NCBI RefSeq assembly: GCF_014201195.1
Contig: NZ_JACHDS010000001.1
Span: 248,001 to 312,000 of the forward strand
Direction of reading: 5' to 3'
Origin: Nocardiopsis mwathae
GTDB lineage: Bacteria; Actinomycetota; Actinomycetes; Streptosporangiales; Streptosporangiaceae
Length of the DNA: 64,000 nucleotides
This document shows, one piece after another, positions 50,485 to 57,997 of the stretch. The notes under the pieces are model-generated. The model was not told where the DNA came from. It made no database searches and saw only the letters and a program-made list of their open reading frames with translations. A program made the translations under genes and the position numbers. Every line of letters begins with the position of its first letter. The first letter of the stretch is position 1.

Positions 50485-50591
50485 GATAAGCGGTTGAACT
50501 CCCTGTCCGGAAACAGCAGGACCCCGCAGCTCGTTCAGCGTTAAGAAGCCGGACACCGACGGGGACTGATGGCTGCGACGGCAGCCAATGA

Positions 50592-51365
50592 TCAGCGCTT
50601 CCGGAGGACCAGCAGCAGGTTCCAGGTGACGATCTCGCGCAGGCCCGGGATGTGGATGATGGGTTTCATCCAGGTGGGCAGGTAGCGGGGGAGGATGTCG
50701 ATGACGTCGACGTCCGTGCGGGTTGTGGCCCACCTCAGCATCTCGGCGGCCGAGACCGCGAACATGGTGGAGCCGAAGTCGTTCTTCGGGCGGCGGCCGT
50801 GTTTCCGGGCGAACCGGTCGGCTGCGTAGCGGCCGCCGAGGTAGTGCCAGGGGGAGGTCTCGTGGCCGCCCCAGGGGGAGAGCCACAGGGTGTAGGAGAG
50901 GTAGACGGTTCCGCCCGGGCGGGTCACGCGGACCATTTCGTCGGCCATGCGCTGCGGGTCGGGCACGTGCTCCAGGACGTTGGACGAGAAGCAGACGTCG
51001 ACCGAGCCGGTCCGCATCGGCATGTCCAGGGCGCTGCCGAGCACGGCGGTGTCGGGGACCCGGCCGTCGCGCAGGCGCAGTTCGCCGGCGTCCGCGTCGA
51101 CGCAGACGCAGCGGGCACCGGCCGCGCGGAGTTCGTCGGAGAAGTAGCCCGGGCCGCCGCCCACGTCGACGACGACGGCCCCGTCGAGCGGGGTGTAGCT
51201 GCGGAGCTGGGCGACGGTGTCGCGGGCGAGGGTGCCGTAGAAGTGGTCGGGGTCGGTCTGCTCGCCGCGGAAGGCCGCGAACAGCGCGACCGAGCGGCCG
51301 AGTGTCGCGCGGAACGGAGCGGTCGACGGGCGGCCCGGCCGGGTTCCGGGGTGCGTGCCGGTCAT
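50592..51365 (-). CDS. Class I SAM-dependent methyltransferase
   Basis: A 257-residue methyltransferase. Motif I is VVVDVGGGPGYF, followed by CVCVDADAGEL, the post-II acidic/aromatic segment in VDVCFSSNVLEHVPDP and VRVTRPGGTVYLSYT. The insertion with SPWGGHETSPWHYLGG and the C-terminal IIHIPGLREIVTWNLLLVL resemble the mycobacterial Rv0224c type (from memory). The start overlaps the stop of the upstream methyltransferase as ATGA. It probably methylates a sugar or lipid carrier of the envelope locus. Confidence 0.84.
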   Translation of the reverse strand: MTGTHPGTRPGRPSTAPFRATLGRSVALFAAFRGEQTDPDHFYGTLARDTVAQLRSYTPLDGAVVVDVGGGPGYFSDELRAAGARCVCVDADAGELRLRDGRVPDTAVLGSALDMPMRTGSVDVCFSSNVLEHVPDPQRMADEMVRVTRPGGTVYLSYTLWLSPWGGHETSPWHYLGGRYAADRFARKHGRRPKNDFGSTMFAVSAAEMLRWATTRTDVDVIDILPRYLPTWMKPIIHIPGLREIVTWNLLLVLRKR

Positions 51366-52123
51366 GCGGTCCCGCCCCGGTTCCCGCCCGCCGGGGCGAC
51401 GGTGATGAAGTGGCGCAGGTGCTGCCAGTGATCGCCGCCCCAGTACTCGTCCGAGGCGACGACGCGGGCGCCCGCGGGGGCCAGCACCGCGGCGAGCCGG
51501 TCCGGGGGGAGCGGGTGCATGCGCATCGGCGCCGGGTAGCGCAGGATGGCCCGCTGGGCGACGCGGATCAGCGGCCAGGGCATGTACTTGAAGACCAGCC
51601 CCTTGAACGTGCGCCGCTCCCGCGCCGGGACGCCGATGACCATGGCCCCGCCCGGCCGGACCACCCGGGCGAACTCGCGCAGGTAGCCGACGGCGAGTTC
51701 CGGTGGGAGGTGCTGCAGCACCAGGTCGGTGTAGAGGAGGTCGAACTCGGCGTCGCCGAACGCCCGCAGGTCGGTGGTGTCGTTCCGGCGGAACTCGATC
51801 CTGCCGCCGCTGCGGTCCAGGCGGCGCGCCTCGGCCAGCATCGGTTCGGAGATGTCGACGCCGACCACCGACGTGAAGTGCTGCGCGAGCGCGTTGGACA
51901 GCCGTCCCGCGCCGCAGCCGAAGTCCAGTGCGCGCCCGCCGTCGGGGCGAATCCCCAGCTCACCGAGGCGGCGTAGGGCACCATCGATCTCGGCGGCTCC
52001 GGAGGCGAGGAACTCGTCGTCGTCCCAGCCGCCGTTGCGCTTGGCCGGGTCGACGCACACCGCCCACAGCGGTTCGGCCGACCCCAGTCGGGTCCAGTCC
52101 TCACGCACCTCGTCGAGGCCCAC
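51362..52123 (-). CDS. Class I SAM-dependent methyltransferase
   Basis: A 253-residue methyltransferase. Motif I is ALDFGCGAGRLS, then SVVGVDISEPML, FDLLYTDLVLQHLPPE and FARVVRPGGAMVIGVP. The N-terminus VGLDEVREDWTRLGS and EPLWAVCVDP is common to this family, which is why I prefer the GTG at 52123 (behind GGGGGTGGG); an ATG at 52144 is possible. It overlaps the next methyltransferase by four bases. It is divergent from the large membrane protein gene at 52302. Confidence 0.83.
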   Translation of the reverse strand: MGLDEVREDWTRLGSAEPLWAVCVDPAKRNGGWDDDEFLASGAAEIDGALRRLGELGIRPDGGRALDFGCGAGRLSNALAQHFTSVVGVDISEPMLAEARRLDRSGGRIEFRRNDTTDLRAFGDAEFDLLYTDLVLQHLPPELAVGYLREFARVVRPGGAMVIGVPARERRTFKGLVFKYMPWPLIRVAQRAILRYPAPMRMHPLPPDRLAAVLAPAGARVVASDEYWGGDHWQHLRHFITVAPAGGNRGGTA

Positions 52124-52230
52124 GATCCCACCCCCTGGCGGCATCCGTAACCCGGGGGTGAACCCGGTTCCTGTTCTGATTTTGCCACCTGCATGGACCT
52201 GCGGTGACAATCACAGCGGCATGTGAAACT

Positions 52231-52239
52231 TGTTATATT
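52231..52239 (+). promoter_or_regulatory. Extended -10 promoter of the 705-residue membrane protein
   Basis: TGTTATATT contains TG-N-TATATT, an extended -10 element in a markedly AT-rich patch (52222-52255). Transcription would begin near 52246, 55 bases before the ATG. Confidence 0.45.
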
Positions 52240-52301
52240 GTGACATCTCTTTGTGTGGTGGCGTCAACTGCCCTGGCGCCGACTGGCGGAAGTGAGAGCA
52301 C

Positions 52302-54419
52302 ATGCCCGGTTCCGAAGGCACGCGGCAGGCGGCCGGGGAGCGCGACGGCGGTGGCGACTCCACCCCCGACGTTACCCCCGACACCGCGTCGCCCGCCGAC
52401 TCCTCCGCCGAGGCCGCCCCGGTACCCGCCGCCGACGGTTCCTCCGCCGCCGACCGGAGCGGCCCCACACCCCTCCGCCGGGCCCTCGCAGCAGCCGACC
52501 ACGGTCTGCGCGACCCCATCGTGGTCCTCGGCGGGGCGCTCATCACCGCAGCCCTCGCGCTGAAGATCTACGTCCTGGGCTCCGCCTACTTCGTCGAGGA
52601 CGACTTCCTCTTCTTCGGCAACGCCGCCGCCAACAACCTCACCCCCGAGTACCTCACCGACCTGCACAAGGGCCACCTGATGCCCGGGGCGATGCTGCTC
52701 GCCTACATCCAGACCGCCATCGCCCCCTACGACTGGGGCCTGGCGTCCGGCATCATGCTGGCCTTCCAAGCGGGCGCGTCGGCCGCCGTCTTCCGGCTGC
52801 TGTGGGTGCTCTTCGGACGCCGCTGGGCCATCCTCGCCCCGCTGTCCGTCTACCTCTTCGCCCCGCTGAGCATGCCGGTGCTCGCCTGGTGGTCGGCGGC
52901 CCTGAACGCCGTACCGTTCCAGCTGGCCATGGCGCTGTCCCTGTTGTGGACGGTCCACTACCTGCGGACCGGTGCCCCCCGCTACGGCTGGATGACCGCG
53001 GGCGCGGTCGTCCTCGGCATGGCGTTCTCGGTGAAGGCGATGTTCCTACCGCCGCTGCTGTTCGTCATCGCCGCCGCGTTCCTGGTACGCGGCCGCTTCC
53101 CGCGGGTCCTGGCCACCACCCTGGAGCGCGACATGCCGTTCTGGGTCGGTATGGCCGCGCTGTCCGTGGGCCACGGCCTGCTCTACCTCACCAAGCAGGA
53201 CTCCGCGCACGGCGAGGGCGCCGGGATGCCCAAGCTCGACACGGCGGTGTCGGCGGCGCGCAAGCTCCTCGGCGAGACCTTCCCCGCGGGTGTCGTCGGC
53301 GGCCCGTTCGAGTGGGGCCCGGTCACCCCGGCCGGCGGCCTGCTCGACCCGTCGATGCCGATGGTCGTCGGCGCCTGGTCGGTACTGGCCGTGGTCGTCG
53401 GCGCCAGCCTGCTGCTGCGCCGCCGGTCGTGGCGCGCCTGGGCGATCGTGCTCGGCTACCTGGTGGTCGTCGACGTCATCCCGACGCTCATCGCCCGCGG
53501 CCGCTACGAGGACGCCTTCGGCTACGACCCGCGCTACGTGGCCGACGCCGCGCTCGTGTTCGCGATCTGCCTCGCCTTCGCGTTCCTGCCCACGCGGGAG
53601 GAGTCCCCAGGGAAGGACGACCCGGGAAACGGGGCGCACGCGGGCGGCGAGGACGGCCGGGGCGGCGGGGCCTACCGGTGGACGCCGCCGCCCAAGCGCG
53701 CCCGCGACCTCACCGTCGCGGCGACCACGGTCTTCATCCTCGCCGCCGGGTACTCCACCTACGCCTTCGCCGACACGCTCAGCGGCGACCGGGTCCGCTG
53801 GTACCTGGACACCGTGCGCGGCCAGATGGGCGGGGTCCCCACCGAGGCGGGCGTGTATCCCCGCCCGGTGCCCGACGACATCGTGCTGCCGTGGAACGGC
53901 CCGCGCCGCCTCAGCTCCTTCGTGCTCAGCCCCCTGGCCGAGCCGGGTGTCGCCGAGCGCATCCGCGACCCCGAGCCCGCCGCAACGGCACTGGTGTTCA
54001 ACGACGCCGGGTACCTCGTCCCCGCCAAGGCCAAGCCGGACAGCGCGTTCTTCGACAAACCGGAGGACGAGGAGTGCATGTCCACACTGGGCGGCGACGT
54101 GATGTGGGAGGTCGAGTCGTTCGGCGGTCCGACGATGATCCTCACGGTCGCCTACACCGCCGAGACCTCGACGCGCATCGGCGTCGTCCTCGGCGACTCG
54201 TGGATCGACACCGAGCTGCCCGCCGCCCCCAAGGGCGGAAACTGGTACATCCCCGTCCCCGGGGCCGGCGACAAGCTGCTGCTGCACACCAACACCGAGG
54301 AGCTGTGCATGCAGTGGGTGACCTTCGGCGAACTGGACCCGCAGACCGACGGCGACCCGTGGGCGCAGGCCGAGGCCGAGGAGAACGACGGCGGTGACGG
54401 CGACCAGGACGACTCCTGA
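52302..54419 (+). CDS. Polytopic membrane protein, probable GT-C glycosyltransferase
   Basis: A 705-residue protein. An 65-residue acidic, Pro/Ala-rich N-terminus precedes about eleven helices (75-490). The first loop after helix 1 reads YFVEDDFLFFGNAAANN, with the paired acidic residues expected in GT-C enzymes, and KGHLMPGAMLLAY follows as the next loop. The C-terminal extracellular domain (about 500-690) is beta-rich, with two cysteines (EECMSTLGG and EELCMQWV). It is a candidate sugar transferase using a polyprenyl-phosphate donor, in the position of Rv0226c (from memory). It ends 11 bases before palindrome B, facing the convergent acyltransferase. Confidence 0.68.
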   Translation: MPGSEGTRQAAGERDGGGDSTPDVTPDTASPADSSAEAAPVPAADGSSAADRSGPTPLRRALAAADHGLRDPIVVLGGALITAALALKIYVLGSAYFVEDDFLFFGNAAANNLTPEYLTDLHKGHLMPGAMLLAYIQTAIAPYDWGLASGIMLAFQAGASAAVFRLLWVLFGRRWAILAPLSVYLFAPLSMPVLAWWSAALNAVPFQLAMALSLLWTVHYLRTGAPRYGWMTAGAVVLGMAFSVKAMFLPPLLFVIAAAFLVRGRFPRVLATTLERDMPFWVGMAALSVGHGLLYLTKQDSAHGEGAGMPKLDTAVSAARKLLGETFPAGVVGGPFEWGPVTPAGGLLDPSMPMVVGAWSVLAVVVGASLLLRRRSWRAWAIVLGYLVVVDVIPTLIARGRYEDAFGYDPRYVADAALVFAICLAFAFLPTREESPGKDDPGNGAHAGGEDGRGGGAYRWTPPPKRARDLTVAATTVFILAAGYSTYAFADTLSGDRVRWYLDTVRGQMGGVPTEAGVYPRPVPDDIVLPWNGPRRLSSFVLSPLAEPGVAERIRDPEPAATALVFNDAGYLVPAKAKPDSAFFDKPEDEECMSTLGGDVMWEVESFGGPTMILTVAYTAETSTRIGVVLGDSWIDTELPAAPKGGNWYIPVPGAGDKLLLHTNTEELCMQWVTFGELDPQTDGDPWAQAEAEENDGGDGDQDDS

Positions 54420-54429
54420 CCCCGTCCTC

Positions 54430-54502
54430 CGTTGATCTCGGCGAAGTGCACCGAACACTAGAAACCACCGCCGATATTCGGTGCGCTTCGCCGAGATCAA
54501 CG
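54430..54502. repeat. Palindrome element B (GTTGATCTCGG family)
   Basis: A 26-base inverted repeat (54430-54455 with 54477-54502) with one T-G wobble and a 21-base centre. Ends are CGTTGATCTCGG, then CGAAGT (left) or CGAAGC (right, read inward), then GCACCGAA. It lies between convergent genes, and the TGA inside GTTGATC is the stop codon of the acyltransferase. Confidence 0.82.
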
Positions 54503-55885
54503 AGAGGAAGGCGGCGCGGTGGCCCTGGCCTGTCCGCGCCCAGGGCCGACCGCGTTGTACCAGCGGCGGCTGGGCTCCTCCACCCACCGGTAGGTGGCGG
54601 CCGCGCACAGGATCGTGCCGATGGTGACGGGGACGATGTCGAACCAGAACGACCCGGTGAAGATCTCCTGGCCGGTGAAGCCGCGCCACAGGTAGAGCAC
54701 CGCGAACTGCCACAGGAAGATGCCGTAGGAGATCTTGCCGAGGTAGACGCTGATGGGGTGGGCCAGCAGGACGCGCAGCCAGCCGCCTTCGGACCGGCGC
54801 GACGCCGCTCCGCCGGAGGGGCCGCCGGAGCGCTGGTCCGCCTCGGGGCTGGGCATGAGGGCGACCGGGGCGATGAGGAAGAACGCGAAGGCCGTCGCCG
54901 TGAGCGAGCTGAACCAGCCGACCCACAGGCCGTCCACGCCGACGAAGCGGGGCCCCGCCGCGGGGGTCGCGTGGAGGATGTAGACGACCGCGGCCAAGCC
55001 CCAGAACAGCGCGGCGTGGCGCGGCACGGTCCGGCAGAAGCGCCGCACCGGCCCGTCGGGGCCGGACTCCCGCCAGGCCCACTCGGAGACCACCGCCAGC
55101 GCCATGCCGACGGCGAACATGCCGAGTGTGCGCGGCAGCCACATGTGCAGGTACTGCCGCGGCTCCGGGTAGAACTGCGGGATCACCGCGAGCAGGCTGA
55201 CCAGCACCATGATGCCGAGGCCGATGAGCAGGCGCCGGGCGCGGGCGTCGGTCGTGTCGGCGCCGGAGGTGCCGACACGACCCGCGTAGCGCGCCAGAAG
55301 GTAGGCGAACACGGGGAGCAGCAGGTAGTAGGAGACCTCGACGCACAGGCTCCACATCTGGCCCAGCCCGTAGGGCCCGGTTCCGACCCACCACGGGTCG
55401 AGGTTGTAGATGAAGGTCAGCGTCATGACCTCGACCCAGGCGCCGACCGAGTGGAGGTGGTCCTCGGACCAGATGAGCATCGCCGTGATCGCGACGATCC
55501 AGTAGGCGGGCAGCACCCGCAGGGCGCGCCGCCACAGGTAGGGCAGGACCGGCGGGCGCGGGGTGCCGTCGAGTGCGGCGCGTGCCCAGGGGCGGTAGAG
55601 CAGCAGGCCGGAGAGCACGAAGAAGAGCGGGACGCCGAGCTCGCCGCGGGCCAGCAGCGCGCCGACCGCACCGGGTTCCAGGGCGGTGCCGGTCTCGATC
55701 GCCACGTGGAACACCAGAACCATCAGGGCGGCGATGGCGCGGATGCCGTCGAGGCCGGTGAGGTGTCCGCGGACCTGGGGCAGGAAGCGGGGGTCGCGGG
55801 CGGCGGGGGCGTCCCGAGCGGTGTCGGCGCCGCCGCCGGTCGGGTCCCCGGCCGCGGTCCCGTCGGTTTCGGGTGGTGCTGTCAC
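54497..55885 (-). CDS. Acyltransferase family 3 membrane protein (OafA-like)
   Basis: A 462-residue O-acyltransferase with about ten helices. The N-terminal HLTGLDGIRAIAALMVLVFH carries the catalytic His (His after LVF), GELGVPLFFVLSGLLLYRP is the second conserved region, with RRALRVLPAYWI following and the conserved WSLCVEVSYYLLLPVF. Such enzymes acylate sugars of surface polymers. Positional counterpart of Rv0228 (from memory). It starts with GTG at 55885; its stop codon lies in palindrome B. A KstR-like site lies 112 bases upstream. Confidence 0.87.
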   Translation of the reverse strand: MTAPPETDGTAAGDPTGGGADTARDAPAARDPRFLPQVRGHLTGLDGIRAIAALMVLVFHVAIETGTALEPGAVGALLARGELGVPLFFVLSGLLLYRPWARAALDGTPRPPVLPYLWRRALRVLPAYWIVAITAMLIWSEDHLHSVGAWVEVMTLTFIYNLDPWWVGTGPYGLGQMWSLCVEVSYYLLLPVFAYLLARYAGRVGTSGADTTDARARRLLIGLGIMVLVSLLAVIPQFYPEPRQYLHMWLPRTLGMFAVGMALAVVSEWAWRESGPDGPVRRFCRTVPRHAALFWGLAAVVYILHATPAAGPRFVGVDGLWVGWFSSLTATAFAFFLIAPVALMPSPEADQRSGGPSGGAASRRSEGGWLRVLLAHPISVYLGKISYGIFLWQFAVLYLWRGFTGQEIFTGSFWFDIVPVTIGTILCAAATYRWVEEPSRRWYNAVGPGRGQARATAPPSSR

Positions 55886-55996
55886 AGGCCGGCCTCCTCC
55901 AGATACCTGCGGCTGGCGGGTGTGGGCGTGGGACGCGAGCGCCGAGCCCTCGACACGGGGGTGCGGTGCGTGCAGGTCATCCGCTCCGTGTCAGAC

Positions 55997-56010
55997 TAGA
56001 ACGTGTTATA
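55997..56010. promoter_or_regulatory. KstR-like operator between divergent envelope operons
   Basis: TAGAACGTGTTATA fits TNNAACNNGTTNNA at all fixed positions. On the minus strand it reads TATAACACGTTCTAGTCT, identical over 17 bases with the -10/operator region at 32459-32475, which suggests the same promoter type firing toward the acyltransferase. It could also serve the DUF3068-ubiA-dprE1 operon starting at 56112. Confidence 0.55.
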
Positions 56011-56111
56011 AAAATTCAGACACGCCCTGGTGACGTTGCACACCATGGAGAAGTACTCTACCCGAAAATGAAGCAAGTTCCAGATCCGCTTAACTCTGCC
56101 CGGGAGAACTC

Positions 56112-57050
56112 ATGCGTCGAACCGTCGCAGTCGTCTGCATCGCGCTAGGGGTCTTCAGTCTGGTTCTGGCCCCGCTGCTGCGGTTCTGGGTCGCCGGTGC
56201 CGCGATGAAGGCTCCCCTCGACCAGTACAGCGAGACGGTCAACCGCGGTGACGACGTCACCTACTTCAGCGCCCAGGACCTTGAGCAGGTCGACCACGCC
56301 ACCGTGGAGGCCTACACCACCGTGCGCGGCGATGTGGCCGCAAGCGACGCCGACATCGCCGTCTGGGACCAGTTCACCTGGGTCAAGGACGTCGACGAGG
56401 ACTTCGCGTTCCTGTCCACCAGCCGCCGCGCCGGCCACGACCGCGTCACCGGTGAGGCCGTCGACTGCTGCGACGCGTCCGTCAACGAGGAACCGGTCAA
56501 GCAGAAGGGCCAGGCGTTCAAGTTCCCCTTCCTGACCGAGAAGAAGGACTACGAGTTCTTCGACACCGCCACCCGGCAGACGCTGCCCATCAGGTTCGAG
56601 GGCGAGGAGACCCTCGACGTCGACGGGGAGCAGATCGACACCTACAAGTTCGTGCAGGTGGTCGAGCCGACCAAGATCGAGGAGCGCACCCTGCCCAAGT
56701 CGCTGCTCGACATGGACGGCGACGGTGACGCCACCGCCGACGTCATGTACAACGTCACCCGCACCTACTGGATCGAGCCGACCACCGGCGCCCCCATCGA
56801 CCTTCTCGAATCGCAGCACCGCGGCGCCTTCGTCGACGGCGAGGAGCGGCTGGTCATGTTCGACGGCGACATGCGGTTCACCGACGAGACCATCAAGTCC
56901 AACGTCGAGACCGCGGCCGAAGGCGCCTCCCTGATCCCGCTGGTCCGTACCACCATCCCGCTGGTCCTGCTCGTCACGGGCGTGGCGCTGGTCGCCCTCG
57001 GCGGCATCCTGCTCGCCACCGCCCGGACCGCGGCCCACGGCAAGCGCTGA
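56112..57050 (+). CDS. DUF3068 protein (paralogue 2)
   Basis: A 312-residue protein with an N-terminal helix (VAVVCIALGVFSLVLAPLL), an extracytoplasmic domain and a C-terminal helix (TTIPLVLLVTGVALVALGG). VDCCDASVNEEPVKQ and NVTRTYWIEPTTGAPIDLLE mark the DUF3068 family. It differs from paralogue 1 at 45061 by lacking the long basic N-terminus. GGGAGA precedes the ATG. It heads an operon with ubiA (14-base gap) and dprE1. Confidence 0.84.
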   Translation: MRRTVAVVCIALGVFSLVLAPLLRFWVAGAAMKAPLDQYSETVNRGDDVTYFSAQDLEQVDHATVEAYTTVRGDVAASDADIAVWDQFTWVKDVDEDFAFLSTSRRAGHDRVTGEAVDCCDASVNEEPVKQKGQAFKFPFLTEKKDYEFFDTATRQTLPIRFEGEETLDVDGEQIDTYKFVQVVEPTKIEERTLPKSLLDMDGDGDATADVMYNVTRTYWIEPTTGAPIDLLESQHRGAFVDGEERLVMFDGDMRFTDETIKSNVETAAEGASLIPLVRTTIPLVLLVTGVALVALGGILLATARTAAHGKR

Positions 57051-57064
57051 GCACAGGTGACCCC

Positions 57065-57997
57065 GTGGCCGAACAGCTGCCCGCCACTCCGGCCCCGACG
57101 TTGACGCCCGCGGCGCCGACGCCGGGGCCGGGCGCGCGTGCGGCCGGACTGCTCCGGGCCTGCCGCCCCAAGCAGTGGCTGAAGAACCTGCTGGTGCTGG
57201 CCGCTCCCGGCACCGCGGGTGTGCTCACCGACCCCGGTGTGCTCGGCTGGACCGCGCTGACCTTCGCGCTGTTCTGCCTCGCCGCGAGCGGTACCTACCT
57301 GCTCAACGACGCCCGCGACGTGCACCGCGACCGGCTGCACGAACGCAAGCGGCACCGACCCGTCGCCGCCGGCACCGTCCCGGTCCCGCTCGCCGTCGGT
57401 ACCGGGACCGCCCTCATCCTGGTCTCCCTCCTCGCCGCTCTGGCCAGCGGCAACCTGCCGCTGCTGGCCGTACTCCTCGGCTACCTCGCCCTCACCACCG
57501 CCTACACGCTGTGGCTGAAGGACATCACCGTCGTCGACATCGCCGCCGTCGCCGGGTGCCACGTGCTGCGCGCGATCGCCGGCGGCGTGGTCATCGGCGT
57601 CCCCCTCACCGCCTGGTTCGTCATCGTGGTCTCCCTGGCCGCGCTGCTGGTCGTCGCCGGAAAGCGCGAAGCCGAACTCCGCAATCCCGGCAGTGACGGG
57701 GCGCGGGCCGCCCTCGACGGCTACTCCCGCAGCTACCTGGTCCAGATCCGCACCATGGCCTCGGCGGCGATGATCGTCACCTACTGCCTGTGGGCGCTGG
57801 AGGGGGGCGCGGACCAGGCCCCCGACGGCTTCCGCGCCGCGAGCATCGTCCCGTTCTTCGTGTTCGTGCTCCGCTACCATCAGCTCGTCGACCGCGGCGT
57901 GGGCGAGGAGCCCGAGGAGATCGCGCTGCGCGACCGCCCGCTGCAGCTGTGCCTGTTCGCCCTGGTGGCCCTCGTCGGCCTGGGGATCTACACATGA
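57065..57997 (+). CDS. ubiA: Decaprenyl-phosphate phosphoribosyltransferase (UbiA family)
   Basis: A 310-residue prenyltransferase-fold enzyme with about nine helices. CRPKQWLKNLLVLAAP is the family N-terminal loop, and the first Asp-rich motif is NDARDVHRD (81-89), followed by KRHRPVAAGTVP. The second motif region has VAGKREAELRNP. In mycobacteria the Rv3806c enzyme joins phosphoribose from PRPP to decaprenyl phosphate, the first step to decaprenyl-phosphoryl arabinose. The GTG start lies 14 bases after the DUF3068 gene, and the stop overlaps dprE1 as ATGA. Its pairing with DprE1 supports this specificity over quinone synthesis. Confidence 0.9.
   Translation: MAEQLPATPAPTLTPAAPTPGPGARAAGLLRACRPKQWLKNLLVLAAPGTAGVLTDPGVLGWTALTFALFCLAASGTYLLNDARDVHRDRLHERKRHRPVAAGTVPVPLAVGTGTALILVSLLAALASGNLPLLAVLLGYLALTTAYTLWLKDITVVDIAAVAGCHVLRAIAGGVVIGVPLTAWFVIVVSLAALLVVAGKREAELRNPGSDGARAALDGYSRSYLVQIRTMASAAMIVTYCLWALEGGADQAPDGFRAASIVPFFVFVLRYHQLVDRGVGEEPEEIALRDRPLQLCLFALVALVGLGIYT

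Noticed and set aside
56010-56031. AAAAATTCAGACACGCCCTGG, which resembles the GGGCGTGT end of the MITE
   Set aside because: Only about nine bases match the MITE terminus and no partner repeat or target duplication could be found nearby.
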